Of a DNA stretch of 64,000 bases, positions 17,589 through 26,700 are shown piece after piece. The stretch comes from Rhizobium mayense (GTDB lineage Bacteria; Pseudomonadota; Alphaproteobacteria; Rhizobiales; Rhizobiaceae). The notes under the pieces were generated by a model. It did not search any database, was not told the origin of the DNA, and saw nothing but the letters and a program-made list of their open reading frames with translations. Both the position numbers and the translations under genes were made by a program. The stretch's first letter is position 1, and every line of letters starts with the position of its first letter. The stretch is taken from contig NZ_JARFYM010000018.1 of the NCBI RefSeq assembly GCF_030272705.1, positions 1 to 64,000 of the forward strand, given 5' to 3'.

Positions 17589-17821
17589 TCTCTGCCCCCG
17601 AACCACATACCATATCGGGAAGGTTCCGATTAACCTGTCCCTGAAGGTATATCACGTTACGTATGGCAAGTATATAGCACGCAACTTTCGGCGTGGCTCG
17701 TAGTCTATATTGCTTATGTGAATTCTCTTCAAAATGACACTGCGGTTAAGTTAGCCGCAATATGCTTAAAACATCTAATTTTGGTCATTATACGTGGTAA
17801 TTACTCCCGATTTTCTTTGTG
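17589..17821. promoter_or_regulatory. Region between crp-type and pyruvyl transferase genes
   Basis: No gene is visible. A hairpin (TGCGG 17741-17745, CCGCA 17755-17759, extended by T/A pairs) about 60 bases after the pyruvyl transferase stop may be a weak terminator; on the minus strand it is followed by a T-rich stretch. The rest, AT-rich, should hold the promoter of the crp-type gene. Confidence 0.4.
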
Positions 17822-19084
17822 CTAATTCGACGTCGCCGCGCGATGATCATTTAGTATTACTGGTGCTATCCCAGCGACAATATTCTGATCCCTCCGGGTG
17901 AGATTCCGGCGCATATCGGCAATTCCCGCTTCAGCCTGCGACATAGTCGCCCGATGGCGGAATGATTCGATTCCTTCTGAATCAGCCGCTCTCAGCAACT
18001 TGGCGATATCGGACGGCGACGTCCCGCCGCCATTGAGGAAATAGGATTGCCGGCCGACAGCGCGGAAGAAGCCCTCGACCTTCTTGTCCCAGCCAAGACC
18101 GACGTGCGGGATCTCCAGGGAATAGGCTGCGATACAGGCGTGCAGCCTATGGGCAAGGATGACATCGGTCGACAGAAGTATCCGAATCAGCTCTTCCGGC
18201 AAACATGGACGCAGGGCAAGTTGGAGTGCGCCAGTGGCAGCGAAGCGCTGCATCGAAGGCTCATCCCATATCCGCTTGGCAAAGGTCTGATCCTCGCTGG
18301 CGCCGTTGCAAAACAAACGGACGCGGTATCCATCCTGGACCAGCAAGCGAATCAGATCCCGATATTCCGCGATGTCCGTCAACGGGATGGCCGAGGCCTT
18401 CTGGCTTGCATGCCGTTGCAGAATGACAGGCTCGGTCACGCAAAGGCCGACTGTCGGTGGATGTTTCGATGGCGCCGACCTGCTGGCTTCGCTGACGAGC
18501 GCTCGGGTCAGCAATCCCGGATCGTGAACGATCATAGCTTCCGGCCCTTCAGGAAAATGCTGACGCCAGCTGTCCTGGGCGAAGCTGTCGCGCACCGAGA
18601 GGTGGACGAGATTGGTCCGCTTCAGCCGGCCAAAAAGGCGCGACGCCGGCGCGGACCAATGTCCGCTGACGCCGACCGCATAGATCGCCAGTGGCCGATT
18701 ATGTCGCCGGACACAATCAAGCACGGTGCCGACCTTCAATGGAAAGTTCAGATCGTCATCCTGAAAGAGATTACCGCCGCCAATCACCACCGCATCGGCC
18801 GCGGCAATCTTGGCATCCCATTGGCCGCGCAATTTCCGCAGGGTGCGTCCCAGGACATAGCCCACCGCCCAACGTCGCGCAAAAGCGGGCAGGCGATGCA
18901 GCACCTTCAGCGCCTGTTGACGCCGACCGTTTCCGCCCGTGCCGAAACCTTCACGGCCGGCGAGATCGATCGTCTCCACTTCGATATGGCCGGCTCCCTT
19001 CGTCAGGCCGGCCTCGACACATTGTGCTAGGAGGCCGTCTCCAAGATTCTCGCTGTATTTGACATTGAATACGACAATCTTCAC
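17822..19084 (-). CDS. Polysaccharide pyruvyl transferase family protein
   Basis: A 420-aa enzyme of the pyruvyl transferase family (PF04230), expected to place a ketal pyruvate on a sugar of the exopolysaccharide. It starts VVFNVKYSENLGDGLLAQC, has DAVVIGGGNLFQDDD near residue 100, and the conserved AHRLHACIAAYSLEIPHVGL near residues 315-335. The start codon is GTG, six bases after GGGAG, and overlaps the stop of the polymerase gene by four bases. It is larger than ExoV of succinoglycan synthesis and belongs with the second polysaccharide set. Confidence 0.84.
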   Translation of the reverse strand: MKIVVFNVKYSENLGDGLLAQCVEAGLTKGAGHIEVETIDLAGREGFGTGGNGRRQQALKVLHRLPAFARRWAVGYVLGRTLRKLRGQWDAKIAAADAVVIGGGNLFQDDDLNFPLKVGTVLDCVRRHNRPLAIYAVGVSGHWSAPASRLFGRLKRTNLVHLSVRDSFAQDSWRQHFPEGPEAMIVHDPGLLTRALVSEASRSAPSKHPPTVGLCVTEPVILQRHASQKASAIPLTDIAEYRDLIRLLVQDGYRVRLFCNGASEDQTFAKRIWDEPSMQRFAATGALQLALRPCLPEELIRILLSTDVILAHRLHACIAAYSLEIPHVGLGWDKKVEGFFRAVGRQSYFLNGGGTSPSDIAKLLRAADSEGIESFRHRATMSQAEAGIADMRRNLTRRDQNIVAGIAPVILNDHRAATSN

Positions 19085-20517
19085 TGCAATCTCCCCACAA
19101 CACCGATTTGCTGCATGCGCGCCGCCGGCGCGTTTGTTGCGCGGACTCGAGATGGAGCCGTGACGGCGGCGACGCTGCCTGCGAGAATGTAGAACATCAA
19201 TCCGAGATCATAGACGGTGCCCGATGTGGCGGCCGACACCAGCACCGTGATGATCCCGGCCTTGGCGGCGCGGGCAACAGCGGCGGCCTGCCGATCCGGC
19301 AGGTGCCCAGGTCGCGTATCGGCTTTCAGGATAAGCACCACGAAGAGCGCAAAGATTAGCGCACCGAGGACGCCGAGATTGGACAAAAGCACGAGGCCGA
19401 AACTCGATGCGCGCGCGCTGCCCAATCCGGCGCCGAAGCCGTTCGTGTCCACAAATGTCTGATAGGCCATCGCATTCCACATGAAGCGCTCGCGCCCCGA
19501 CTGGCTGTCGGCTTTTGAGAACAACATCTCGTTGAGAAAGTCGTGCAGCCCGTTGGCAAGGTCTGGCATCGCGATCAGGACAAAAAGAATGACAAGCGGC
19601 ATCGCGGCCAAAATGCCGACGATCATGACCGGCCGTCCGGCCCCTGGTTCGTGGCGCGAAGCCAAAAATGACTGCAGGCAAAGAACAGGTAACACCAATC
19701 CGAGGCCGACTAGGGCGGTCGCCGAGGTCGAGAGGATCAGGGCAACCAGAAGCAGGCCCGCGACGATCCCGGTGGCGCGGGATCGGATGCCGCTGAGCCA
19801 CAGGCTGGCGATCATCGCGAAGAGCACAAGGGTGAAATCGGCAAAGGCCGAAGCCTCCGGAAATGTCCCGGAGATCCGCTTCAATCCGCCTTTTTCGGCA
19901 TTGGTCAGCAGCGCGTAGTTGGCGGTGCGCACGAAGCCGAGAAGGAATTCGGTGTGGCTAAAATAAGTGATGATGTCGGCAAGGGCGAAACCGAGATTGA
20001 CGCTCGCGACCACCAGCATGCCGTTGATCAAATTGGTCGGGGTGCCGCCTTTGCGAATGAAGCCGTAAGTGGTTGCAAAACAAACGAGGCCGCCGAGGGC
20101 ATAGACGGACTGGGTGATATTGTTCGACGAGAACTTTAACGGCACCAGCGAAATGAAGTTGTGCCCGCCAACCGTACGCTCGACGGTCATCGTCGACGTC
20201 ATGCCTTGAAAGAGGCGCGGGAAAAAGACGGCTGTCGTCAAGCCGAAGACGGTCAGCACCAGAAGGCAGAAACCGGGACCTGGCGGCGCCAAGGCTGCAA
20301 AGATCGGTCCTTCGCCATAGGCCAGAAACAATCGTATAAAAAAAAACAGGAGAAAGAGGCTCGGCACCAGAACCGACGCGCCACCAAGGCCAGGCACGCT
20401 GAAGGCTGCGGCCGCACCGAACACCGTGCACAGAATCATGACGGTAAACGACCACCGAACGGGCGCAGTCAGCATTGCCATGCCGACGACAAACGTTATT
20501 ACCCCCATGAGATTCAT
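19081..20517 (-). CDS. O-antigen ligase/polymerase-like membrane protein (Wzy-like)
   Basis: A 478-aa polytopic membrane protein with about twelve hydrophobic segments and a long periplasmic loop near residues 310-360 (SQSGRERFMWNAMAYQTFVD, FGAGLGSARASS), which suits the Wzy/WaaL superfamily. It is probably the polymerase of the second exopolysaccharide, distinct from ExoQ at 2259-3551. It is the first gene of a two-gene operon with the pyruvyl transferase, divergent from the GH16 gene. Confidence 0.78.
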   Translation of the reverse strand: MNLMGVITFVVGMAMLTAPVRWSFTVMILCTVFGAAAAFSVPGLGGASVLVPSLFLLFFFIRLFLAYGEGPIFAALAPPGPGFCLLVLTVFGLTTAVFFPRLFQGMTSTMTVERTVGGHNFISLVPLKFSSNNITQSVYALGGLVCFATTYGFIRKGGTPTNLINGMLVVASVNLGFALADIITYFSHTEFLLGFVRTANYALLTNAEKGGLKRISGTFPEASAFADFTLVLFAMIASLWLSGIRSRATGIVAGLLLVALILSTSATALVGLGLVLPVLCLQSFLASRHEPGAGRPVMIVGILAAMPLVILFVLIAMPDLANGLHDFLNEMLFSKADSQSGRERFMWNAMAYQTFVDTNGFGAGLGSARASSFGLVLLSNLGVLGALIFALFVVLILKADTRPGHLPDRQAAAVARAAKAGIITVLVSAATSGTVYDLGLMFYILAGSVAAVTAPSRVRATNAPAARMQQIGVVGRLQ

Positions 20518-20673
20518 ATGCCGTCCGCTCCGAAATATCGTCTATTTCACTGCGGCAAAAACTATCACGGCGCTGATTGGCTTGTATTTCCGCCGCGCTT
20601 AAGCCCTTTGGGGTACCGCATAAACCGAAATGGGTTCTGTACCGTCCAGCCGCCGCCGCGTTAGCGTCAGAGT
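20518..20673. promoter_or_regulatory. Divergent region between wzy-like and GH16 genes
   Basis: 156 bases with the start signals of both genes; GGAGCGG precedes the wzy-like ATG. I see no clear palindrome or ORF. Confidence 0.4.
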
Positions 20674-21513
20674 ATGGATCACTCGTTCAAACATAGACGA
20701 CCATGGTCGGTCAGCCGTCGCGGATTTCTGCATGCCGGCTTTGGCGCGACGCTTGCGCTGCTTGGCGGCGACCTGGCCGCGCAAGCGGGCGACACGGGAG
20801 ACGCGCTCGACATCAGCCAGATGAACCTGACTTTCGAGGATAATTTCGACAGTCTCAGCGTCTCCCCCTGGGGCCCGGGCACCCGCTGGATCGCGCACAC
20901 ACCCTGGAACGGCGATTTCGGCGGCGCGCGCTTTACCGACCCCAAGGGCGATTTCCCCTTCAAGACGGAAGACGGCATACTGCGCATCACGGCAGCGCGC
21001 GACGGTAAAGGCGAGTGGCGCTCCGGCCTGCTTGCCTCCGTCGATGCGAAAGGCGACGGTTTTTCGCAGGAATACGGCTATTTCGAAATGCGCGCCCGGC
21101 TGCCGGATGGCCCCGGCGTCTGGCCGGCCTTCTGGCTGATCGGCAAAGACCGCTCGAAAGCCACCGCCGAAATCGATGTCATAGAATATTATGGCGATAA
21201 GCCGGGTGCCTATTCTTCCACCGTGCATGTCTGGCACCGCGGCGGAAAACATGATTCCGATTATTCGCGCATCAATGTCTTTGGAACGGCAAGCCCAACG
21301 GACATGCACACCTACGGCGTAAAGATCGACACCGATTTCATCCGCATGTATTTCGACGGTAAATTCGTCTGGAAAACCAAAGTTCTGCCGGAACACCGGC
21401 AACCGATGTACATTCTTGTGAATCTCGGCATCGTCGATAGCATCACGAAAATGGTGGCTCCGGATCCTTCCTTCATGTTTGTCGACTATGTCAGGGCCTA
21501 TCAGTTCAAGTAG
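20674..21513 (+). CDS. Exported glycoside hydrolase family 16 (ExoK-like endoglycanase)
   Basis: A 279-aa secreted beta-glycanase. A twin-arginine type leader (RRGFLHAG at about 13-20, then a hydrophobic stretch ending LAAQAG) precedes a GH16 domain (about 50-279). The catalytic motif EIDVIE is in KATAEIDVIEYYG near residue 170. Other family phrases are YGYFEMRARLPDGPGVWPAFWL and YVRAYQF at the C-terminus. S. meliloti ExoK, of similar size, trims succinoglycan; here the gene probably processes the second polysaccharide. It lies 335 bases before the NRPS genes on the same strand. Confidence 0.86.
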   Translation: MDHSFKHRRPWSVSRRGFLHAGFGATLALLGGDLAAQAGDTGDALDISQMNLTFEDNFDSLSVSPWGPGTRWIAHTPWNGDFGGARFTDPKGDFPFKTEDGILRITAARDGKGEWRSGLLASVDAKGDGFSQEYGYFEMRARLPDGPGVWPAFWLIGKDRSKATAEIDVIEYYGDKPGAYSSTVHVWHRGGKHDSDYSRINVFGTASPTDMHTYGVKIDTDFIRMYFDGKFVWKTKVLPEHRQPMYILVNLGIVDSITKMVAPDPSFMFVDYVRAYQFK

Positions 21514-21848
21514 GCATCGCGCGTTGATGTCTTCTCCCGACAGCGACACCCATAGTCGACACTTCTCAACAAGCGCAGAGCGGCAGCCTTCTCCCCGCGG
21601 GGCAGGGGTATTTTCGCGCGTCGTGCTCTCGGCCTTATCACCCGTAATGCTTTTGGCCAGCCCGCGTTTAGCCCGGCTGCCGCTTCCAACGAAATGTCTA
21701 CGTCGCCTAAGGCTTAAGACTTTCGTTGAGGACGGCGGTCATCCCAATGATCAACTGGTGATTTTCCGACAGCGTGAAATTCTGCAAGCGACGATGAGGC
21801 ACGCATATCGTGCCGTCGCAGGCAGCAAACGTAGCCCGGAGCACAGCG
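21514..21848. promoter_or_regulatory. Region upstream of the NRPS-PKS genes
   Basis: 335 bases without a supported gene. A GC palindrome, CCCCGCGGGG (21593-21602), within a stretch resembling rhizobial REP-type sequence lies in the first third. GGAG sits about 10 bases before the start at 21849. The promoter of the assembly-line operon should be here; I could not identify a definite -35/-10. Confidence 0.4.
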
Positions 21849-23768
21849 ATGATCGATTTCGATTCCGATGAGAAAACCAGTTTTGCCGTAGCCATGCATT
21901 ACGACAGAAACCGCAGCCTGCATGACATGGTGCATGAACAGGCGCAGGCCGTTCCGCACGCGACGGCTGTCGTTTTCGGCGAGACGGCGCTCACCTACCG
22001 CGAGCTCGACAAGGTCTCCGATGCGCTGGCGTCCTATCTCGTAAAGCTCGGCATCCGCAAAGCCGATATCGTCGGCCTGTTCCTGCCGCGCAGCCTCAAT
22101 GCCATTGTCTGCAAGCTGGCCATTCTCAAGGCCGGCGGCGCCTATCTTCCCCTCGACCCTGCCTTTCCGATCGAGCATCTCGATTATGTCATCGGCGAAT
22201 GCGAGCCGAAGGTCATCTTCGTCGATTCCGCCTACTGCGAGAAGATCAGCGCCGTTCCCAGCATGCGCGGGAGGGTCATCGAGGCCAGTGCGATCATTGC
22301 GGAAATGACGATCAGCCCGCCCCAGCCGAGACCTTCGGTAAAAATCGGCGGCGAGGATGTCGCCTATGTCATGTACACATCCGGTTCCACCGGCCGGCCG
22401 AAAGGCACCGCCATCGCGCATCGCAGCATTGCGCGAGTCGTGCTGGATCAGACCTATGTCGACTTTCAGCCGGATGACGTTGTCCTCCACACCGCCACCA
22501 TCGCCTTCGACGCGGCGACCCTCGAGATTTGGGGCGCATTGCTGAACGGCTGCACGCTTGCCGGCATGCCGGATACCAGTTTCTCGGTCGCTCGGCTCTG
22601 CGATGTCATGCGCGAAACCGGCGTCAGTATCACCTTCTTGACGACGGGGCTCTTCAACCTGTTCGCCGACCACGCGGACCGCGATCTGCCGAATCTTCGC
22701 CACGTCCTGTTCGGCGGAGATGTCGGATCGGCGGTCCATGCGCGGCGTTTTCTCGACCGTCATCCCGGCTGCAAGCTCACGAACGCCTATGGACCGACCG
22801 AAACGACGGTTTTTGCCACAGCCTTCGAAGTGCCTGCAAACTTTTCCGGCCAGGAACTGCCGATCGGCAAGGCGATCGCGCATACCGGCATTGCGGTCCT
22901 CGACGAAGAATTGCGCGAAGTGCCGCCGGAGACCGAAGGGCAATTGGCGATTTCGGGCGACGGGCTTGCGATCGGCTATTTCAAACGTCCGGACATGACC
23001 GCGGAAAAATTCGTGACGATCAACACGAACAGCGGACAAAAGCGATACTATCTGACGGGCGATCTCGCGATTTTGCAAACGGACGGCACGGTTGCCTTCA
23101 AAGGGCGGCGCGACCGTCAGGTCAAGATCAACGGCAAGCGTATCGAGCTCGATGAAATCGAGGCGACGCTGAGACGCGATCCACGCCTTGCCGACGGCAT
23201 CGTCCTCTGCCACGTCCAAAGTCCGACGCTGAAGCGGATCGTCGCCTACCTATGCCCCCGCCACGGGATCGCGGGCGCGGGTCCTGATTTCGTGCCGAGC
23301 GTCATGGCGGGGCTGCGCGCGGCACTTCCGGCCTACATGATCCCGAGTGCCGCCGTGGTGATCGATGCATTCCCGTTGACGCCGGCCGGCAAGGTCGATC
23401 GCTCCAAGCTTCAACCGCCGCCGATGGAATCCATCGAAATCGCGCCGGACGCTATCGCCAAGAGCCAGACGGAGACACTTCTGGCAAGGCTCTGGCAGGA
23501 CGCACTGGGCACGGGGAAAATCGACCTCGACAAAAACTTCTTCGATCTCGGCGGAACCTCACTCCAGCTCATGGAGATCCATGCCGGCCTTGAGGCTGAG
23601 CTCGAGCGCTCCGTCGACGTCGTCGCCCTGTTCAAGCATCCGACGATCCGCGAATTGGCGCGCCACGTCGACGGCAAGGCTTCGGGTTCGGCGCGGGCGA
23701 TCGCCGCCGCCCAGCGTGCAGCCCTTCAGAGAAAGACCATGTCCCAATTCCGCAGGAGTTCTTCATGA
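21849..23768 (+). CDS. NRPS loading protein: adenylation domain plus carrier domain (A-PCP)
   Basis: A 639-aa two-domain peptide synthetase that activates an amino acid as its adenylate and loads it on its own carrier. Adenylation domain about 15-520: A3 YTSGSTGRPKG, A5 NAYGPTETT, A7 YLTGDLA, A8 GRRDRQVKINGKRIEL, A10 PAGKVDRSKL. The binding-pocket code I read by alignment with PheA is D-A-L-F-L-G-A-V-F-K, a hydrophobic pocket with Asp235, so an alpha-amino acid with a nonpolar side chain is likely; the residue is not assigned. Carrier domain about 540-620 with Ser571 in FFDLGGTSL. There is no condensation domain, so it starts the chain. The ATG at 21849 has GGAG upstream. It overlaps the next gene by four bases. 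Confidence 0.9.
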   Translation: MIDFDSDEKTSFAVAMHYDRNRSLHDMVHEQAQAVPHATAVVFGETALTYRELDKVSDALASYLVKLGIRKADIVGLFLPRSLNAIVCKLAILKAGGAYLPLDPAFPIEHLDYVIGECEPKVIFVDSAYCEKISAVPSMRGRVIEASAIIAEMTISPPQPRPSVKIGGEDVAYVMYTSGSTGRPKGTAIAHRSIARVVLDQTYVDFQPDDVVLHTATIAFDAATLEIWGALLNGCTLAGMPDTSFSVARLCDVMRETGVSITFLTTGLFNLFADHADRDLPNLRHVLFGGDVGSAVHARRFLDRHPGCKLTNAYGPTETTVFATAFEVPANFSGQELPIGKAIAHTGIAVLDEELREVPPETEGQLAISGDGLAIGYFKRPDMTAEKFVTINTNSGQKRYYLTGDLAILQTDGTVAFKGRRDRQVKINGKRIELDEIEATLRRDPRLADGIVLCHVQSPTLKRIVAYLCPRHGIAGAGPDFVPSVMAGLRAALPAYMIPSAAVVIDAFPLTPAGKVDRSKLQPPPMESIEIAPDAIAKSQTETLLARLWQDALGTGKIDLDKNFFDLGGTSLQLMEIHAGLEAELERSVDVVALFKHPTIRELARHVDGKASGSARAIAAAQRAALQRKTMSQFRRSSS

Positions 23769-26700
23769 CGAAAAATCATGACACCGGTCATGCCAATGGC
23801 GATCAGATTGATTTCGATGACAGTCAGAATTGGGACAATCAGGATTCAGGCGGTATCGCGATTATCGGCATGTCCGGTCGTTTCCCGGGAGCGCCTTCGG
23901 TAGACGCACTTTGGCAGCTCGTTTGCGAGGGGCGGGATGCCTTTTCTCAGTTCTCGCCGGAAGAACTGGAAGACGCCTTTACCGATGAAGAGCGCGCCCA
24001 GCCGAATTTCGTTCCGGCCCGGCCGCATCTTCGTGACGTCGAGATGTTCGATGCCGACTTCTTCGGCATGTATCCGCGCGAGGCGGCACTGACCGACCCG
24101 CAGCATCGGGTCTTCCTGGAGATCTGCTGGGAAGCGCTCGAAAACGGCGGCTACGATCCGCAGCGCTATCCGGGGATGATAGGCGTCTTCGCCGGCTCCT
24201 CCATGCCGACCTATCTCATCAACAACGTTTTGGGCGACCGCGCCAAGGCGGAAGAATTTACGTCCAACTATCAGATCGGCTGCTTCCAACAGCTTGTCGG
24301 CGCACTCAATGACACGCTTGCGACGCGCATCGCCTACAAATTCAATTTGCGCGGCCCGGCCTTCACGCTGCAATCGGCCTGCTCGACCTCGCTCCTGGCG
24401 GTATCGCAGGCCTGCCAGAATTTGCTCACCTATAGCTGCGACATGGCGCTTGCCGGCGGTGTCTCGATCACCATTCCGCAAAGGCGCGGCTATATCTATC
24501 AGGAAGGCGGCATGGCTTCGCCGGACGGCACTTGCCGCCCGTTCGATGCGAATGCCGCGGGGACCGTCTTCGCCAGCGGCGCCGGCGTTGTCCTTCTGAA
24601 GCGCCAGGAAGACGCGCTGCGGGACGGCGACCATATCTATGCGGTCATCCGCGGTTACGGCGTCAACAATGATGGCTCCGACAAGGTCGGCTTCGTCGCA
24701 CCGAGCGTCGAGGGCCAGGCTGAAGCGATCTCCGCAGCCTTTGCGAATGCCGGTGTCTCACCCGCAACGATTGGCTATGTCGAATGCCACGGAACAGCGA
24801 CACCGCTTGGCGACCCCATCGAATTCAGCGGATTGAAAGGCGCTTTTTCGGAAGATCCGCCCGCGCCGGCCAGCTGTGCGCTCGGATCGGTGAAAGGCAA
24901 TATCGGCCATACGGATGCCGCCGCCGGCGTCACCGGCTTGATCAAGACGGCTTTGGCGCTGGGCAAGGCGAAGATTCCGCCGATGGCCAATTATCAGAAG
25001 CCAAATCCGCGCATCAATCTCGATCGCAGCCCCTTCTATATTCCGACCGAAATGATCGATTGGCCAGAAACGGAGGGACCGCGCCGGGCCGGTGTCAGCG
25101 CGTTCGGCGTCGGTGGCACGAACATTCATGTTATCGTCGAAGAACCGCCGGTTCGTTACGCCGAGCCGGCCAATGAACGTGAAGGACCGTTTATTCTTCC
25201 GCTTTCGGCAAACAACCCCGCCGCCCTTTCGGAAATGCGCGCCAATCTCGGCGACTACCTCACCAGGGATCCGGGACTGCCCTTGTCGCAACTGGCGCAC
25301 ACGCTACAGATCGGCCGGCGTGAGTTCGATCATCGTCTCGCGATCGTCGCCAGCACGACGGAGGAAGCGATCGATCGCCTGGCGGCGGAGCGCTATCAGC
25401 CGCTCTTGGCCTCCGATGAACCGCCGGTGGCCTTCATGTTTCCGGGGCAGGGTGCTCAATATGCCGGCATGGGCGCTGGCCTTTACAGTTCGGAGCCGGA
25501 ATTCGCCCGCTGGATCGACCGCGGCGCCGAATTGTTGAAGATGACGCTCGGCGTCGATCTGCGCGACTATATCTGCCATACCGGCCCCGTGACGCAGTCC
25601 ATGGCCGACGAGCAGCGCGAGACACGCATCGCCCAGCCCTGCCTCTATCTGGTCGAATATGCGCTGGCGCGGCTGTGGCTGAGCCGCGGCGTCAAGCCCT
25701 ATGCGATGATCGGCCACAGCGTCGGCGAATTCGTCGCCGCAACGCTTGCCAACGTCATTTCCTTCGAGGACGGCTTGCGGTTGGTCGCCAATCGCGGGCG
25801 GCTGATGCAGAACCAGCCGCACGGTGCAATGGTGTCCGTGCGCGCCGATGCCGAAACCGTATCGGTGCATCTGCGCGGAAACGTTGAGATCGCCGCGATC
25901 AATGCGCCGAAGCTCTGCGTCATCTCGGGACCCTTCGATGATATCGACACGGTCTGCGCCGGGCTCGAATCCGCCGGCATCGCCTTCAGCCGGCTGCATA
26001 CCTCGCATGCGTTCCACTCGGCAATGATGGATGAAGCCACCGTTGCCCTGCGTGAAGAGACGGCGAAGGCCACCTACGGCACCGCCACCATGCCGTATAT
26101 TTCCTGCGTCACCGGCGATTGGCAGACCGGCGAACGGGGGACCTCACCGGACTACTGGGCGACACATTGCCGTGACGCCGTTCACTTCGCCGATGGGCTC
26201 GTGACGCTCTGCCGCGGTCGAAAACCGGTGCTTCTCGAAGTCGGTCCCGGCCGAACGCTCTCGGTCTTTGCCGCGCAGACGATCGGCCGTGACGATCTTG
26301 CCGCGATCGTGCAATCGCTGCCCGAACATGACCGTGCTTTCGCCGCCTCCGAAACCCTAGCGGAAGCACACGGCAAGCTCTGGATGGCCGGCTACGCGCT
26401 GGAATGGCCGAGCCTGCCCGCCAGCGCCCAGCAGCGCCTGGCCCTGCCAACCTATCCGTTCCAGCGCCAGCGCCACTGGATCGATGCGCCGCAGTCCGCA
26501 CGCCGCGCCTCGAGTCAGCCGGCTCTGCCCGCTCCAGTCCCTGCGCCCGCTGCCTCTCCCGCAGCCGATGTCAACCTTGTCGATGAGAACCAAGCCATGA
26601 ACGCTGTAACACCTCTTTCCGTTTCTAATCGCGTCCTCACACTTGAAACCTCCCTGTTGACCTTGCTCAGTGAAATGTCGGGGGAGACGCTGGGGCCCAG

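Noticed and set aside
21593..21602. CCCCGCGGGG palindrome as a terminator for the GH16 gene
   Set aside because: The stem is only three pairs once a loop is allowed, and it lies about 80 bases beyond the stop with no good T-run directly after it.
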